Origin: Tetmemena sp. SeJ-2015 | Taxonomy: Eukaryota; Ciliophora; Spirotrichea; Sporadotrichida; Oxytrichidae | DNA length: 64,000 nt | Assembly: GCA_027382625.1 (NCBI GenBank) | Contig: JAJKFJ010021574.1 | Coordinates: 1 to 64,000 of the forward strand | Reading direction: 5' to 3' | Part shown: positions 44,944-58,294 of the stretch, piece after piece | How positions within the stretch are numbered: the first letter of the stretch is position 1 | How the letters are laid out: the number at the start of each line of letters is the position of its first letter | Made by a program: the position numbers and the translations under genes | The notes under the pieces: model-generated | Told to the model about the DNA's origin: nothing | Databases searched by the model: none | Seen by the model: the letters and a program-made list of their open reading frames with translations, nothing else

Positions 44944-47900
44944 TCAAGAGGTTACTGATAAACTTTGTCCTCTATTTTAGAATACATTAAGAATATAAAC
45001 TATAATTTATTAGCCTGGTCCTGGGATGTCATACTTCCCCTTGTCTATATATGATCCATGTTCAAAGCGCTTGCTTTTCGTAAAGTAGTCAATATTACTG
45101 TTTGGCTTTGGCTTAATGCTCATTTGTTTCTCGATGTCGTAGTAGCCTGGACCTCTTGCAGGACTCAAGTTGTCTCTACCCTAATCCATACAATAAATAT
45201 AAGAAATATAATTGAACTATAGTTTATAGAAGAGTCAAATCTTTTAACATCTGAATTAAAACCCAAAGGTAACTTGGATTCCTATCCATCTGAAATCTTC
45301 TAAACTCTTCTAGCTGTTACAACACTCACTACTGATCCATTTCTCACCAAGCCACGTTTGCTTTCTCCTCCTTTATCTTTTCCTAAACCTAAATCGTTTT
45401 TAACTGCTTAGCCCTCAAATACTTTTTCCAAGTCTAATTTCAAAGGAGTGGCAAAAGCATTTTTGTTTTCAGGGTTGTATGAGCCAACAGGAGGTGAGTG
45501 CTCGAGTAAGGGCTCAGATATCCTTCTCTCTGTATCTTGAGCTAAGAATGAGGAGCTTCCACCTGCTAAGATCTCATTTTTCTTGTTGAGTAAAGCCTAG
45601 ATAGACTGCTCTGGCTTATATTATCCAGGTCCAGGGACTTTTAAATCCCTTACCAGAAATCTTTTCTCATATGAACCAAATGCAGTAAGTTGCTTGTTGT
45701 GAGATCTGGGATTTTTTAGTGCTGAAATGCCTAAATCAGTATTCTTATAAAAGCCTGGTCCGGCAGTTTCTTATCTCGAATGTAAAACCTATCAATCTGG
45801 GTGTCAAAGGCAACTTGCTTGAACTTAATTTTTTGCCCACCAACCAGATCAGATTCAACTTGCTAATAGCAGCCAGGCCCCCTTCTCAAATATAATTAGA
45901 AAGCATTGTGGCTTAAATATTCTCTACTTTAGCAGACTATCTAAATTTCTCTTAACTTGAAATCTCTCAGCCTGAGATCCAAAGAATTGAAACTTAGAAG
46001 GTCTTTGATCTTACTAAAAACTCGAGAATGAATTTTAGTCTAAATATTAGCCAGGTCCTGGGGTCATTTTATCTAGCATCCTCTCTAGTTAGAGCTCATC
46101 ATCTGTTTCCTCCCAAATTCCGAAGAAAGTATCCTCTATTTTTTCTCTAATAGCTACCTCTTCGTTCCTATAAGGCTGTTGATGAGTTTAGTATTTAGTT
46201 CTATTAGGAGGACTAGTACCTGCTCCAACATTTCTAGACCCTAAGGTTACGCTTGAGTTCTTATTCAATTAAGAATAGCTGCGCTTAGTAGTTGGCTAGG
46301 TTGACTTATTATTTGAGCGATCATGATGAACTAATGAGGAAAAGGAGGAAGGCTTTAAGGGCGGTTACTATTTTTAAAGAATCTTAAGTTTCATGCTTGA
46401 GTTGAGATGATTAGATCTTACCGTTTGACTCAATTATAAACTGTTCTCTGAATGGAGATCTATATTGGCTTGCGTTTCATAAAGATTTATGTGCAAAAAT
46501 ATATTCTAAAATTTTCATCAATATCAAGTTATTGCTTCCCTTAAGTGGATAGGTTAATGATTTAAGAACTCTCTATCTTTTTAAGTGATGTCTGTGTCTC
46601 TATAGTTTATATATGCTTTCTGTTAGATAAGTTGATATCTTCTCCTTGATCAAAAGAGGTATTTTTCTTTTTAAGGCTAGTAAATGGTTGTCTTTCACTA
46701 TCTATCCTATCGTTTACATCATCAATTGTTGATGACTTCTTACGGTATTAAGCAATATCTCCTTAACTTTAATTTCTAGCTCCATCTTCACCCCTAATCA
46801 CAGAATCATGAAAAATGCTTAACATATCTACTTAATGGTATTTCAATATGATGGCTGAACTAACTCAACTTCTGCTTGAGTCTAATCTTATTTTTAATTA
46901 AAGGGTCAACGCTAGAGTATCTCTTAGTCTGAGAAGCGAACATAGATGAGGGATAGTTTGGGTTGTCTTTGATTTGCGGTAGTTCTGAAGGCTTCTAAGG
47001 ATCGTAACTCCCTGGACCTAGGATGCTTGCACTTGCCTTAATTAGAGGAATCAGCTTTGGCTGATATTACTCGGTGATCTCTATTCTCTTGCTGCTATCT
47101 TACTTGTAAGGAACCAGCTTGGAAGTATTCCTTGTGAGAAGAGTGTCAATATTTATATGAAATGTATTCATAAATATTTTTGTAGGCGCCTGGACCTCTT
47201 AGCTCTTCAGGCTTTACTTTGTTGCTCTCCAAGGCTTTTAATGAGACCACATGGTAGCCATCATTTTGAACTTTGTATCCGAATCTAAAGTCCCCAGAAG
47301 GAATCGAAGGCGGTGAATGATGAATCAGTAGCTAAGACTAATTCTTCCGATTTTGCGTCTGGTAATCAATCATAGAGCTGTTTTCTTTCTTGATATTCAA
47401 ATTAGTAAGTTCATGCAGACTTGTCATCGCAGGAGGATTTCTCATTTGAGATCTTGCTCTCAAAATATTGAGGCTCTTGTTAGATTTAATCCAATTATTT
47501 TTTTATTCAACATCATAAGCACCTGGACCAAGATTTTAGTAAGCTTAGGTAGCACTAGCTCCCTAAGCTCCAACTATTAAATAGGCTATATGTTTTACAT
47601 TTTCAATTATAAAAACTGTTGAAGAATTGAACCTCTCTTCCTTGGATATAAAACCTGGTCTATGTTACGATTGAATCTTTTGAATTATGCTATCCACAAA
47701 TGAAGGATTAGTATTCTATTGTTGATATTTTTCAAAACCGGAAGTAGGATAATACACTCCAGGACCTAAAATGAATGATTAGTCTTTAAAGTTGTATTAA
47801 ATAAAATGAAACTGATAATAAAAGTTATTGAAATTCAGTATTACCGGGATTTACATTTGTGACCTCAGATACTTCTCTAATCTTAGAACTCTAAAATGGA

Positions 47901-48049
47901 GCTTAAGCTGGCTTAGTTGGACTGAAATCCTTGTGTCCTAAATATACTCCAGGACCTAGGTTTGGATTTTTTTATTTTTCAATCATAGAAGCAGGTACAT
48001 TATCTGCTTTAAAAGCAAGAACTCTCTCACTTTTGGAGACAAAAGCCAT
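44944..48049 (-). CDS. Long SHIPPO/STPGR-repeat ciliary protein
   Basis: MAFVSKSERVLAFKADNV starts at 48047-48049. At least ten PG-rich repeats follow, spaced about every 150-300 bp: NPNLGPGVYLGHKDFSPTKP, then repeats of the form PGPGxY and LGPGAY recognisable on the minus strand near 47750, 47530, 47190, 47010, 46050, 45860, 45770, 45640 and 45150, ending KYDIPGPG near 45010 and stop 44944-44946. Such proteins (ODF3/SHIPPO, STPG) bind the lumen or surface of axonemal microtubules. Introns of 40-60 bp (GTAATACTG near 47840) and IESs interrupt it. It is the second PG-rich gene in the window, on the opposite strand to the first. Confidence 0.8.
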
Positions 48050-48279
48050 TTAATCTCAGATATTTTTAATTGATATCTCTGTTTTATTATTTGCTTAATT
48101 TTATTTCTTAGCTTAAATAAGATGAATGATGATTGATTTTTTACAGTTAACTATTAGTGGAGAATAATTATTCCTATGAAAACTTCAAACTTATTGTGTA
48201 TATAAACTCTTTAAATTTTAAGAATATGCATTATTTTAATAAATAAGTTTAATTATGTAGCATATTTAAGCTACTGCAT

Positions 48280-51135
48280 GACATCTATATTTCTTTGAAT
48301 TTTGATCTTACTAGCCTGCCCTTTTCTTTTCTTAGATTTTGATTTAATAACTACATTAACTGCGTTTGCCTCATCTGCCATTTTCTTAGAATCAGTTTCC
48401 TCTGTCTTCTATGGGCTGGAAACTGCTTCTTCTAAATTGACTCTGTCTTCAAATTATTATTGGTCTCTTCTTTCTTAGTTAATCTAGCTCTTTACAATCC
48501 GCTCTTGTCGCTAATCTTCCTCTTTAATTCTAGCTCCTCCCTAAGAAGAGTAAATATCCAATTTGCTCTATCCCAACTCACTAAGCACTTAACTTTACAA
48601 GAGAGAATTAGCCATTCCTCTAGAGTCAGTTCCTTTCACCTATTGAGTGAATTGCAGATGAGACATGTAGAGTGGCTACATTCTTCTATCAGAGGCTTTG
48701 AAAGGGATCTTGTGAGTATTTACGCTTGACAGTTTATTGAGGATGCTTACATCGTCACCTCTTAGTGAGGTTCCACTTGAAACAGCAGATGGAATAATCT
48801 TTAGTCTGGAAATTTTCTCCTTAGATCTCGCAGATTCCAAAACTGGATTAAGGACCATACTCTCTCTAGAGATCCTGTCATTTTAAGAAGGAGTTAAAAA
48901 CGGGATACGCTTGAAGGCATTGAAAGCAGTTGAGTTTTAAGTAGTTGACGCCAGTCCTCTTTTCATTTAAACTGAGCCAACAGTTTGATAAAATTTACTT
49001 TAAGTTCTCTACTCTAGCTATGATTCGTTTCTACTAGCTGTTTATCCACTTAAAGCTGTGGTTCCTCCATTATCAGAAGGTATTTCAGAAGAAAAAGGAT
49101 TGAAATTGTTCTTGTAGATTGATTTTATGTTCGGCAGAGATAAGTTTAAGCCTTGATTTCCAAGCATCTAGCTCTAGTCAGACGCACTTTTATTCTTATT
49201 TCTTCTCTTCTGCTTGCTGATACTTTTCTTTTTAATTATTCTTTCAAGTAGTTCCTAAGAATAGATAATTAAATATCAATTTGTTTATCCTTGCTTTGCT
49301 GGAATCTTATTTCATGGTCTTATCTTGACCTTTGAATCTAGTCTAGGCGCTTATCAAGAGACTCGTCACTCTTTGATTCCTCTCAAGCATAGTGGTGATC
49401 TATTTAGAACGGAAAAAGCAAATAGTTTATTATATCTACTTCTCTTGGAGTGAGGGCATTTGTAAAGCTTACTACATCCTTTGCATACTCAACTCATTTC
49501 GCGAAGTTTTTCCAAAAGTGTCAGTCAGCAGGTTCTATGATTAAGCATTAGAAAATTGCTTTATCTGCTCGATAGATGACGTCTGATAAAGCCCATTTTT
49601 ACTGGGAGTTTTATCATCACTATCTTCGTGTCTAAAGTTCTTATTATTCTTAACTACAGAGTCTCTTTTCTCTAGAGACCTTTATAGAAGAGATAACCTG
49701 CCTTGATTATCTTTGAGCTTAGTTATAGTGGGTCTTGCCTACTGTCTGTTAAAATTTATGTCCTTATCTATGACCTCTTAGTTCGTAAAATTTTGAATAT
49801 TTTCGTTGGTGATGAACTGACCATTTGAAGAAGCGTTTCTCCCATTTTTAGATCCTTTTCTTGAGTTACTATGGCTTGGCGATCGTTGCATAACATGCAA
49901 CTGAAGCATATCAGAATTCATTCCAGCACCTCCTCTAATGTGAGAACCCTCTTTGTTAATAACTGGTGTGAGATTTATGAACTATTAAGCTAAAAGAGTT
50001 AATTTAAATTAGCTGGGTGCTATAAATCAGTGTGATTGGCAGTTGAGCGACTGAATTCTGCCAAACCATTTCTAGTTAATCCATACTAATTCTTCCTTAA
50101 ACTTTCTCTTTCGTGTGGTTCAAACCCTCCATTGATTCCACTCTCTTCTACACCATTGAAGCTAACTTTCTTCTAAGGCTGAAATAGAGAGCCGTGCATC
50201 ATCATATAGTGTTGTATCTATTACTACTGCATTCTTCTGTTATACTCAGGGCTGTTACTAGAAACGGAGTATTTTTATTTCCTAATCTAGGATCCATGGC
50301 CGAAAAACTTCGCAAACTTCTTTTACTTCTATAGCTGTAATTGTTCGTGAGCTTAATCAGGGTCCTCACTTTCAAGTTCTCTAATAAACTCTGCTTTTAC
50401 TTTACCTCCATACTTATCTTCTAACTATTTCAAAAAGGCTAGTCTCTATTAGGCATCTTTAAGTACTTCATTATTTTATGCATTTGAGCTGTAAAAAAAG
50501 CAAAGATTTATATAAAATTTAAAGTTTAAGCTGTCAAAAATATTCTTATAGAGCTTGATTTTTTCATTAAGAGTAGAGAGCTCGAGATAAAATGTTGAGT
50601 ATTTCTTTGTCTTTTCATAGACATCCTTGCTCAATATATTTTTAGCTGTCCTTCTCCATGTCAATGCTTGCTATTACTCCAGTTCTTCCTCCTCTTCAGT
50701 TAAAAGTAATGCTCCAGATTCCTCCTATGAGTTTTTTAAGTTCGACTAAGTTTTTGCCATTTTTTATTTACCAGACTGCTATTTTGAAAAAGCGTTTGCA
50801 TACTGAGATCTTTGCATCTCCCTATCAGGATTATTAAGATCTTGTTTATCAGGGCTATTAGATTAGAAACCTTCAAGAGCGTTATTGCTGCTCTCTCTTC
50901 TCATATCTTTAACCAATCTTCCCTTACTCATTTACCTATTTTAGAGATCTAAAGCAGTACCTGCTGCTGCGCTTTCATTTCCCTCGTAGATAAGTCCCTC
51001 ATATCTTAGTTTCTGCAATTACTTATATTTTTCATTTTGGGGCTTGCCTGGGTTTAATCCAGTGTTAGCCCTTACTCTTTTTGAAACTATCTCTAATTTG
51101 GAGAAACTAAATGCAACTACTGATTCATAATTTGC
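48280..51135 (-). CDS. Long disordered/coiled-coil protein, unidentified
   Basis: Reading leftward from about 51135: VVAFSFSKLEIVSKRVRANT, YKQLQKLRYEGLIYEGNES, MSKGRLVKDMRRESSNNA, MAKTQSNLKNSQEESG, an acidic coiled run, TWRRTAKNILSKDVYEK, then FLKQLEDKYGGKVKAEF and RRMQQQQIQHYMMMHG. After breaks: SHIRGGAGMNSDMLQLHVMQ, ARPTITKLKDNQGRLSLLQ, SIKKKSISKQKRRNKN, and near 48800 SREKISRLKIIPSAVSSGT; the last seen part is KIKIQRNIDVMQQLKYAT near 48270. About 800 residues, Ser/Asn/Gln-rich. No domain recognised. The stop is unclear, because the final frame stays open into the next promoter. Confidence 0.55.
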
Positions 51136-51149
51136 TGTTTGTGTTATTT

Positions 51150-51620
51150 AAATATTAAAATACAAAATTATTTTTAAATGCAAGCCTTTTTTAATTTTTC
51201 AATAGAGCAATTTTGAACTTATCCTTGGAGGACTTTTATTTTCTTTACTTTTGAAACCCTAATCCTCATACTCTTTATAATAAATTAAACTTTAAATTAA
51301 TGAATTGATAATCTTCTCATTTGTAATTAATTTACAGAATAAAATTAAAAAGTTAGCTTAAGAATAACTTTTTTTAATTTTATACTCAATTGATTATAGA
51401 TTGGAGTTAGAAAAGTTAGAGGATGAAGTCTATTTATTTCCATCCTCATTCTTATTTAGATCTGCTCTGCCGTTATTTAAAATATAAATTTATTAGGCTG
51501 TGGCTTGATCACCTTAATTTGAGGGTTATTAGATTTAGATCTCATTTATAATTTATTTTATTATAATTTCATGCTTATAAAAGATAAATCTTAATTGCCT
51601 CCGGATTCAAAAATACTGGT
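51150..51620. other. AT-rich intergenic region
   Basis: It lies between two minus-strand genes and has about 78% A+T. No ORF or repeat recognised. Confidence 0.5.
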
Positions 51621-51621
51621 T

Positions 51622-54180
51622 TCATTTAAAAAGGTAGCCGCAAAATTTTAAGCATTTATTTTATTCTTGAAACACATATTCAGCTATGCAGAATAATAGA
51701 TAAAAATACCGAAATTGATATTTAAAAGTTTAAAAAGCCTTAAGATTAAATTCTAATATAAGCTTTAGAGGCTTATATTTATCTCTAGTTATTATCATTA
51801 GTTGTTTTACCTGCTGTGAAATTCTGAACATGAACATAGAGAAGGAGTCTATATTAGGTAAGAGAGAGTATAATCTTACGAAAGCGGAATGAAGAAGAGA
51901 GTGGCTATGAACAGCACCACACAAGAAACTGAAATTATAACTGCTTCATAGGTGCAAGACTCATATATGCAAATTACGCCTAGTGGCTTATCTTCTAACC
52001 AATACTAGCCTTGTTCTTATATTTCTGAGCCCTCATTAGCGCCTAGTATAATTCCTCTGATTCCAATTCCAATTGTAAAAATCAACATCATCCATGTGAA
52101 CAGTAAGAACATCAAGAATGCTTTATAGTATAAAAATGAGGAAGCTATATTTAATGCTCCATGATTTCTGATACCAACGCAGTTATTTATCCAGGGACAG
52201 TGATGGTCAAAGCGTTCCACACATCTATTGCAGATTGCACAGTGGCGAGATCGAGGAGTTCTTATCACAAGACAGTCAGGACACAGCTCAGTAGGATTGA
52301 ATTTTTGCATTAAACTTTTAGTCTGAAATTTAAAATAGGAAGTAGAATGTTCACTTTTAGTTTAGCTCTAGAAAATTGAGAGTGCTGTTTTTTTCTTGTC
52401 TCACATATCCTGGATCTTTTGCAGAAGCTAAGATTGCTGTCAAGGTAACCACACAAGCAAAGACGAGAGAAATTATAGGATATAGAATTCCAGAAATAAC
52501 TAAAGGAAAGTTAACTTCCATGATTAATCTTACTTGGATAGATGAAAAAGTATAGTAAGAAATTTGCAAACAGGAGAAGAGACCCAAAAATTGCTTAAGT
52601 TTTATGGTTTGGCTTTAAAGGAACGAGTGGCGTTTTAATCATCAAGCATTCCCAATAGCTTGGCTTTCTCTAATGAAAATTTATTGAAGAAGAAACAATA
52701 TCTTACCAGCATTATAACCAAATCGGTGTGGACTGAGTCAGGAATATTATCTGGGATATGATCAGCTGCTGTCCTTCCATCATTATCAGTTGCAAGTCTA
52801 TTAGCTCCTTTCAATAACAAAGCTCGAACTGGTCTCGTAGATCTTAGCGTCTCAACTGATTTAACAGCGAGATGAAGCGGAGTGAAACCTTTTTAGTCCT
52901 TTGCCTCAAGATCAGGATCCATTGCGAGCAGATAGTTTAGAGCAACTTCTGAGCGGGAGTAGCAAGCCCAATGTAGAGGAGTTGATTGTCTGAAGTCTCA
53001 TACATTCACATCTATTCCCATAAAGTTAAAATAGAAGATAAGCCCAGCGTTTTGTAAAAGTACAGTGGGATAGCTTAATCCCCTTAAGCAGCAACGTGCA
53101 TAACTGTAGATCCAAATTTATTCTGCTTCTTGACATCAGCTCTTGTATTTTCGATAAGGAACTTTATGAGATTGAAATTTCCGTGATAAGTTGCAAAATG
53201 AAGGGCAGTGAATTCCTCGTCTGTGCTTTGGTTCGCCCACTCGCTTAACTTAGTTCTTTTCTACTCGAATTTAAAGGAAGTGAGATTGTAGTCTAAAGCG
53301 TGGTTATACAGAATTTAAAAGATCAATTAAAGAAGAATCATGAAAGCTTCCTCAGAGTTTTTATAGCAGCAAAAAGCCAATGTAGTGAACTTTCTTGCAT
53401 CTGTCATTTCCATAACGTTAACTTCTTCTCTTTCTTGCTGCAGATAACTTTTCAATCCACCAGTGTCATTTTAAGTGATGAACTTGAAAATTTGCTCGCA
53501 GTGACGTTTGCCCCAATCTGAGAGAACTGTACCGGGCTGTATATTTGACACAGGCATAGTGTTTTAAGTCTTCTTGCTGCTGCCTCTTTAACTTCTTCCA
53601 TTACTATACTTTGGATTGGGTAACTATTAATCTTAATTCTGATCCATGTAATTATTAAGTTAAAAGTAGTATATAACTACACATATTAAATCCACTCCAG
53701 AAGGGACTCCATGAGTTGTAATAAGAAGCTCAGTATTAGGGCTTGTTGATTTGGCATTGGGGTTATTATCACTGTATTTACGCTGAGTATTGATAGGAAT
53801 TGGAGCCATGATAACGTTGCTGTTCAAATTTCCAGTTATTCCACTCGCACAGCATCCTCCCCCGTGCACGTGATGATTGTTATTTGCTGCATTACTATTA
53901 GAATAACCACTTCCTCCGCGCGAAGGAGGGCGAGGGATCTATCTTGCATTTTTATCTAAGAATAGTATTTGATCCTAGCCATTATTAATAATGATCTGCT
54001 GCTACATTGAGTTATCGCTTCCATTAGTTTATGAGTGATCTGGGAAGCCAGCAGTGCCGTTCTGATGTTAAGTGAGACAGATAGTGCTTGTCTTAGAGCC
54101 GTCATGCTCGAAGTGCACCCCTTCTACTAGGGTGTGAGTGTTAGACTGATGATACTGCTAAATCAAATTTGCTCAAGCCT
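51622..54180 (-). CDS. Ankyrin-repeat DHHC palmitoyltransferase
   Basis: The enzyme S-acylates cysteines of membrane-associated proteins. Reading leftward: a Gly/Asn/His-rich N-terminal segment ([18 protein letters not shown] near 53830), then ankyrin repeats ([76 protein letters not shown]), hydrophobic spans (52360-52590), the DHHC domain [20 protein letters not shown] then [18 protein letters not shown], and two further spans ([35 protein letters not shown]). The layout matches HIP14/ZDHHC17 and yeast Akr1. Stop 51622-51624. The start is unclear, as a TGA lies near 54185. IESs or introns are needed near 53640, 53270, 53060 and 52880-52620. Confidence 0.87.
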
Positions 54181-54300
54181 TTCAATATAGAGATGAAGTT
54201 TATAATATATTGTTTCTATCTTAATAAGTGAGAATTATGCTCAATTATGCACGAGAATACTTACAGAATTAAACCTTAAAACAATAAGCGAGTATTTTAA

Positions 54301-54972
54301 ATGGGCCAATTTAGTTTGTTGATTAAGGGAGAAACTTAGGAAGAAGAGTACCTCCGAACTCTGTCAACTTCGTCTAAGCTCTTGTCTTACTAGCCACCTG
54401 AGACTCCTGATTAGCTTACCATAGATCCAGCTCTAGAGCCAATCTAGTCATGGTATAAATCTTCCAAGGGCCTTGTATTTCCTCCTTAACCTAATTCATT
54501 AACTATAAAATCTGTCTAAATTCCTTTGTAAGACCAAGAATTTCCTCAATAAGGTATTATAGAAGGGAAAATCCTGATTTCTTTTCATGAAGTCAAATTA
54601 TCTTAGAAATGTTTTTAATCTACTCAGATTAGTCTGATTTATGAGCCAATTTCTTACCTTATTTATTTTAAGTCTTGTCATCGTCCTCTCTGTTTTCAGA
54701 ATTCTTTGCTTCATCTTAATAGCCTGAAGGAGATTCGGCTTATTATAGTTCAAAATTATGGTAATTAAAGAATCACTTTGAATATAAAATAAGTGCAGAT
54801 ATTTTGTAAAATTTTCCTATTCAAATTTAAAAGATATAATAAACTTACTCAAAGCATAATATGTATTTTATTAATTGTTGATTCTCTTTTTGGATTTATC
54901 TCAATGAATAATTTGACTTCATTTTATAAATTTATTAAGTCTATCTATTCATTTTATCAAATTATGAGTTGA
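54301..54972 (+). CDS. Unidentified protein of up to 223 residues
   Basis: ATG 54301 opens MGQFSLLIKGETQEEEYLRT and continues without a break through PPETPDQLTIDPALEPIQSW and EGKILISFHEVKLSQKC to TGA 54970-54972. The first 120 residues look like a normal protein. The last third is AT-rich and hydrophobic (CILLIVDSLFGFI) and may be read-through into non-coding DNA, because a stop is rare under this code. No family recognised. Confidence 0.45.
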
Positions 54973-55054
54973 GGAACGTTCTAGAAGCACTCTACGCAAA
55001 AGAAGTATTGAAATTAAGTATTATTTTTAAATTCAAAGCAACACAGTCTTTAAA

Positions 55055-56818
55055 ATGGATGAGTTTTAGCGTGAATTAGCAGAACTGCAACGAATGGCCT
55101 CCCTCAACTAGCAAGAAGGTAATGGTGGACCACAAATGTAATATCTTATAACTATTTTGTAAATGCCATAGTTCCCACTAAACTTCATGAACCAAGGAGC
55201 AAATAAACCAAAGGTGCACCTGCATAACCAGGAAGTTTACCTCCAGAACTTAGTGGCTATTCTCATGAGTAGCTCTTACAGCTTTACCAAATCATTTTAT
55301 CTAATACAATAAGTTACCAATAGATAATGTCTGGGCAAGTGCCGCCTGAATTGCAGACTCACTATGAAAACTACACAGATGCAAATGGAAACCCAATTAT
55401 TGACTCAGAGGGAGGAGCTATGATTCAACCTACTCCTGGCTTTGTTGTCAAGACTTTCAAATGCAAATTTTGTTATCCCATTTAATTAGACTAAGGACTC
55501 AACAGGTCAAAAGGTATTCATAAATATGACTCTACATGATATGGTGGATCCATTCGAGGAGAAGCCCATTCCAGAAGGAGATCGAGAGAAGTTTGAAAAA
55601 TCTGAGTCAGGAATTCGCATTCCACTCTCCATGGGATTACTGAGGGAAGACTTTGACAAGAAGGGAGGGATGGCTCAAGTTGCAGATGTAATCTGGAATC
55701 CAAAGACCATAGAAAGATGCAAGATTGATGCTCAATTCAGACAGATAGTGGTTGAACTCGCTTTTAACTACTTACTATAAAATAATAGTTTAAGAATGTA
55801 ATAGTAGAACTACTTTGCTTAGAAATTCGGGAGGGAGCTAGATCTCAGATTCACACTCCCTAAGATGAAGTACAAGGGAAAGACAATACAGTATCAAAGA
55901 GTAAGGGCTAAGAAAGGCCCAAAGATTCAAGAGATGGCAAGTGAAAGCGATATTTGATATTAAAAACTAATTTAAGAAAATATAAAGCTAGGAAATGTCA
56001 GAAGAAGAGAGGAAAATTAGCTTTATTAATTTTACAATCAAAAGATTATTGAATTATATGGAAACGCATGGAAGCAAAAGGCTTAGAATCAATGAAAGGG
56101 AACAATAAGGTGAAGGAAGTTGTTGAAGCAACTCCCTCATGGTAGCTTTACTGTGTCCTTAAGCAGTCAAATACAGAAAAATAGGAGTATATCTTCAATT
56201 ATATTGAATCATAGAATTCATAGTGTTCAAAGTTTATGTTAGCCGCTTTTCAAGCGAAGAGTTCTGGACTTAGCTGGTGACAGACTTGATAAGCAAGTCT
56301 GACTAATCTGGAGTGGGTGATTCTGAGGATCGTTTGACTACTCTAATTAGCTCTTTCCGTTTGCCTACTGAGATTGATTTGGTAGAGGAGTTCGATGGCT
56401 TGAATCATGATCTTTCAGATCTGCTAGTGCTGGTAGTTTCACTTCCAATTTTAAAGCATGCTCAAGCCTTGTAAGTCAGGGTGGCAGAGGATTATGTGGC
56501 GATTAGAGTACCTTTTCTCTATAAGCTTGAGATAGGAGTTCCCCTCAAAGTAGACAGCTAGGCAACTATAATTTCTATCTTAATATTCAAATCATCCACT
56601 GCTTATGTAGGTTTTATAAGTGCTTCTTTGATTGCAAACTAAGGAAGTTATTTGTAGTGCTTCCAAAATACAATGAGAAAGCTGAACTTGACGACATCGA
56701 TAGTTCATATCATAACTAAGACAACGGAGTGAGCAGCAGCAGCAGCTAAGCCAGTTGCAGTCTCGAGTTAGTGGACACTAAAAAGCTGGAGAGTGATTTA
56801 TTGTTCGACGTTGTGTGA
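55055..56818 (+). CDS. PIH1-domain protein (dynein arm assembly, Kintoun/PIH1D type)
   Basis: PIH proteins are HSP90 co-chaperones for axonemal dynein or snoRNP assembly. MDEFQRELAELQRM starts at 55055; after small IESs comes PGSLPPELSGYSHEQLL, then the PIH1 core PTPGFVVKTKDSTGQKVFIN, VDPFEEKPIPEGDREKF, SGIRIPLSMGLLREDF and VIWNPKTIERCKID, to YKGKTIQYQRVRAKKGPKIQ. An insert with a TGA at 55957 separates this from TPSWQLYCVLKQSN and a C-terminal CS-like domain: LVLVVSLPILKHAQALQ, YVAIRVPFLYKLEI, then FDCKLRKLFVVLPKYNEK. Stop TGA 56816-56818. The two halves match one PIH1D protein, so one gene is most likely; an ATG near 56093 would allow two. Confidence 0.82.
55198..55214 (+). other. IES (17 bp), pointer AAGG
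   Basis: AAGG at 55194-55197 and 55211-55214. Deletion joins LNFMNQG to APAQPGSLPPEL in frame. Confidence 0.7.
55456..55492 (+). other. IES (37 bp) inside the PIH1 domain, pointer AGACT
   Basis: AGACT at 55451-55455 and 55488-55492. Deletion joins GFVVKT to KDSTGQKVFIN, the start of the conserved PIH1 core. Confidence 0.9.
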
Positions 56819-56917
56819 CTAAGACACAATTTGTTCAATAGAGGATAATTAATTATAGTATTTATAGAGCAGCTATATTTGTATTAAGACTTAATAAAAT
56901 ATTTAAATTCTAAATCA

Positions 56918-58294
56918 ATGGTGGAAGCCTAGTAGCAAGCCCAAAGCAAACTTGCCTATTAAATCAGTAATAGCCACCACAGCTATCAATTAAGCCAGTG
57001 ACTATGATGAAAGCCAAATTCAGAAGGGCCTCTAAGAGGCTTAGAGAGCTATAAAGCACGAAAGAGACAGTAAGTTCGCAGCACTTCATGTATAGTAATC
57101 ATCACATCGATATAGATCGACTTGAAGAGTCACTAAAGTGCTATCAAGAAGCGATATTTCTCTTCAAATCTTAAGTTAACAAAGCACCTACTGACAAACA
57201 AGGAGTTTTTCAAATATTTCTCAAAAACTACGAGGAGAAAGCAGAGTCTCTTCAGTAAAAGATCAATGAACTTTAAAGTTAAATATTTTCAAATGCTCTA
57301 CTTTCTTAATTAAACTTGCTCAAAATCCTAACGGCTCATAAAATTAGCTTGACTATGATGAGCAGCAATTCATAGTCGTGAATGAAAACCTATATGAGAA
57401 AGACTTTCAAGACTTGGATTTGCAGTATGATCCAGGCCAACTGCAGGCCGCTCAGAATAATTCCCCAGAAGATGCTGTAAGCATTCATCATCACTCATAA
57501 GCATTTAGCGTTTACTTGAGATTCCGACCAACAAGAAAGTTCGAGTGTTCTACTTCATGCGCAGACTGGAGAAAACTATAGCAGAAGGAGGTTATCTGAC
57601 AGACTCTCTATACGTACCAAAGTACGTTTGGTACCAGAAAGAAGCTAAAATAGCAGAGATAGAAAAGAAGCTCAACTACTTTGACTATCTGAAGAAGGAG
57701 CTTCAAAGAGTGAGCATCCTCTATCACAAGAACTGCATCTCAAAGGACAAATAGGAGGTGGACAGATTACTGCAGCAAGTTATTCTCTTGCAAGACACTC
57801 TTGCAACTGAGTTTAATGAGGTCTCCAAGATGAACGGGGGAAGTGGAGCAGGAGGTGCAGGAGCACTAAGGGATAATGAAATGATGCAAAGTCTGAAGGA
57901 AGGAGATCAGCAGTAATCAACTTGGAATAAAATTGGCAAGCACTTTAAGCAGTTTACAGACAAAGTTACCAAAGAGGCGTAGAAGATTGCTTTCAATTTC
58001 TACGGTACCTCGGTAGATATCTACGCCAAAGCTCTTCAAGAACTTTTCAAGGAAGCCTATTTCATCGAGAGCTGGATTTTGGACTTGGAGGCTCAACTTG
58101 TACAAAGTCCTCAAACTCTGAATCCCATTTAGATAAAGGAGACAGAACTACTTCTAAGAAAACTGGCAAGAATATCCTAGTTCTTGCATGAAGTAGTTGT
58201 GCTACTAGTGCTAAGTGATCTAAGATACTTAGTTCATCGGTATTTGAAGAAGATGTACAGCTCTATGGTTGATCTTCACTCCAAGATTAATTGA
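56918..58294 (+). CDS. MIT-domain protein, conserved C-terminal region
   Basis: MVEAQQQAQSKLA starts at 56918; a 19-bp IES leads to TTAINQASDYDESQIQKG and a MIT-like three-helix bundle (AIKHERDSKFAALH; LEESLKCYQEAIFLFKS; KNYEEKAESLQQKINEL). MIT domains bind ESCRT-III tails. The C-terminal part is RLLEIPTNKKVRVFYFMRR, EGGYLTDSLYVPKYVWYQKE and KLNYFDYLKKELQRVS, then a Gly-rich loop and FKQFTDKVTKEAQKIAFNFY, a layout I associate with uncharacterised fungal and protist MIT proteins. Stop TGA 58292-58294. IESs near 57085, 57290 and 57495 are needed. Role in endosomal sorting is inferred. Confidence 0.65.
56957..56975 (+). other. IES (19 bp), pointer GCC
   Basis: GCC at 56954-56956 and 56973-56975. 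Deletion joins QSKLA to TTAINQASDYDE and fixes the frame. The short pointer makes the exact border less sure. Confidence 0.65.
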
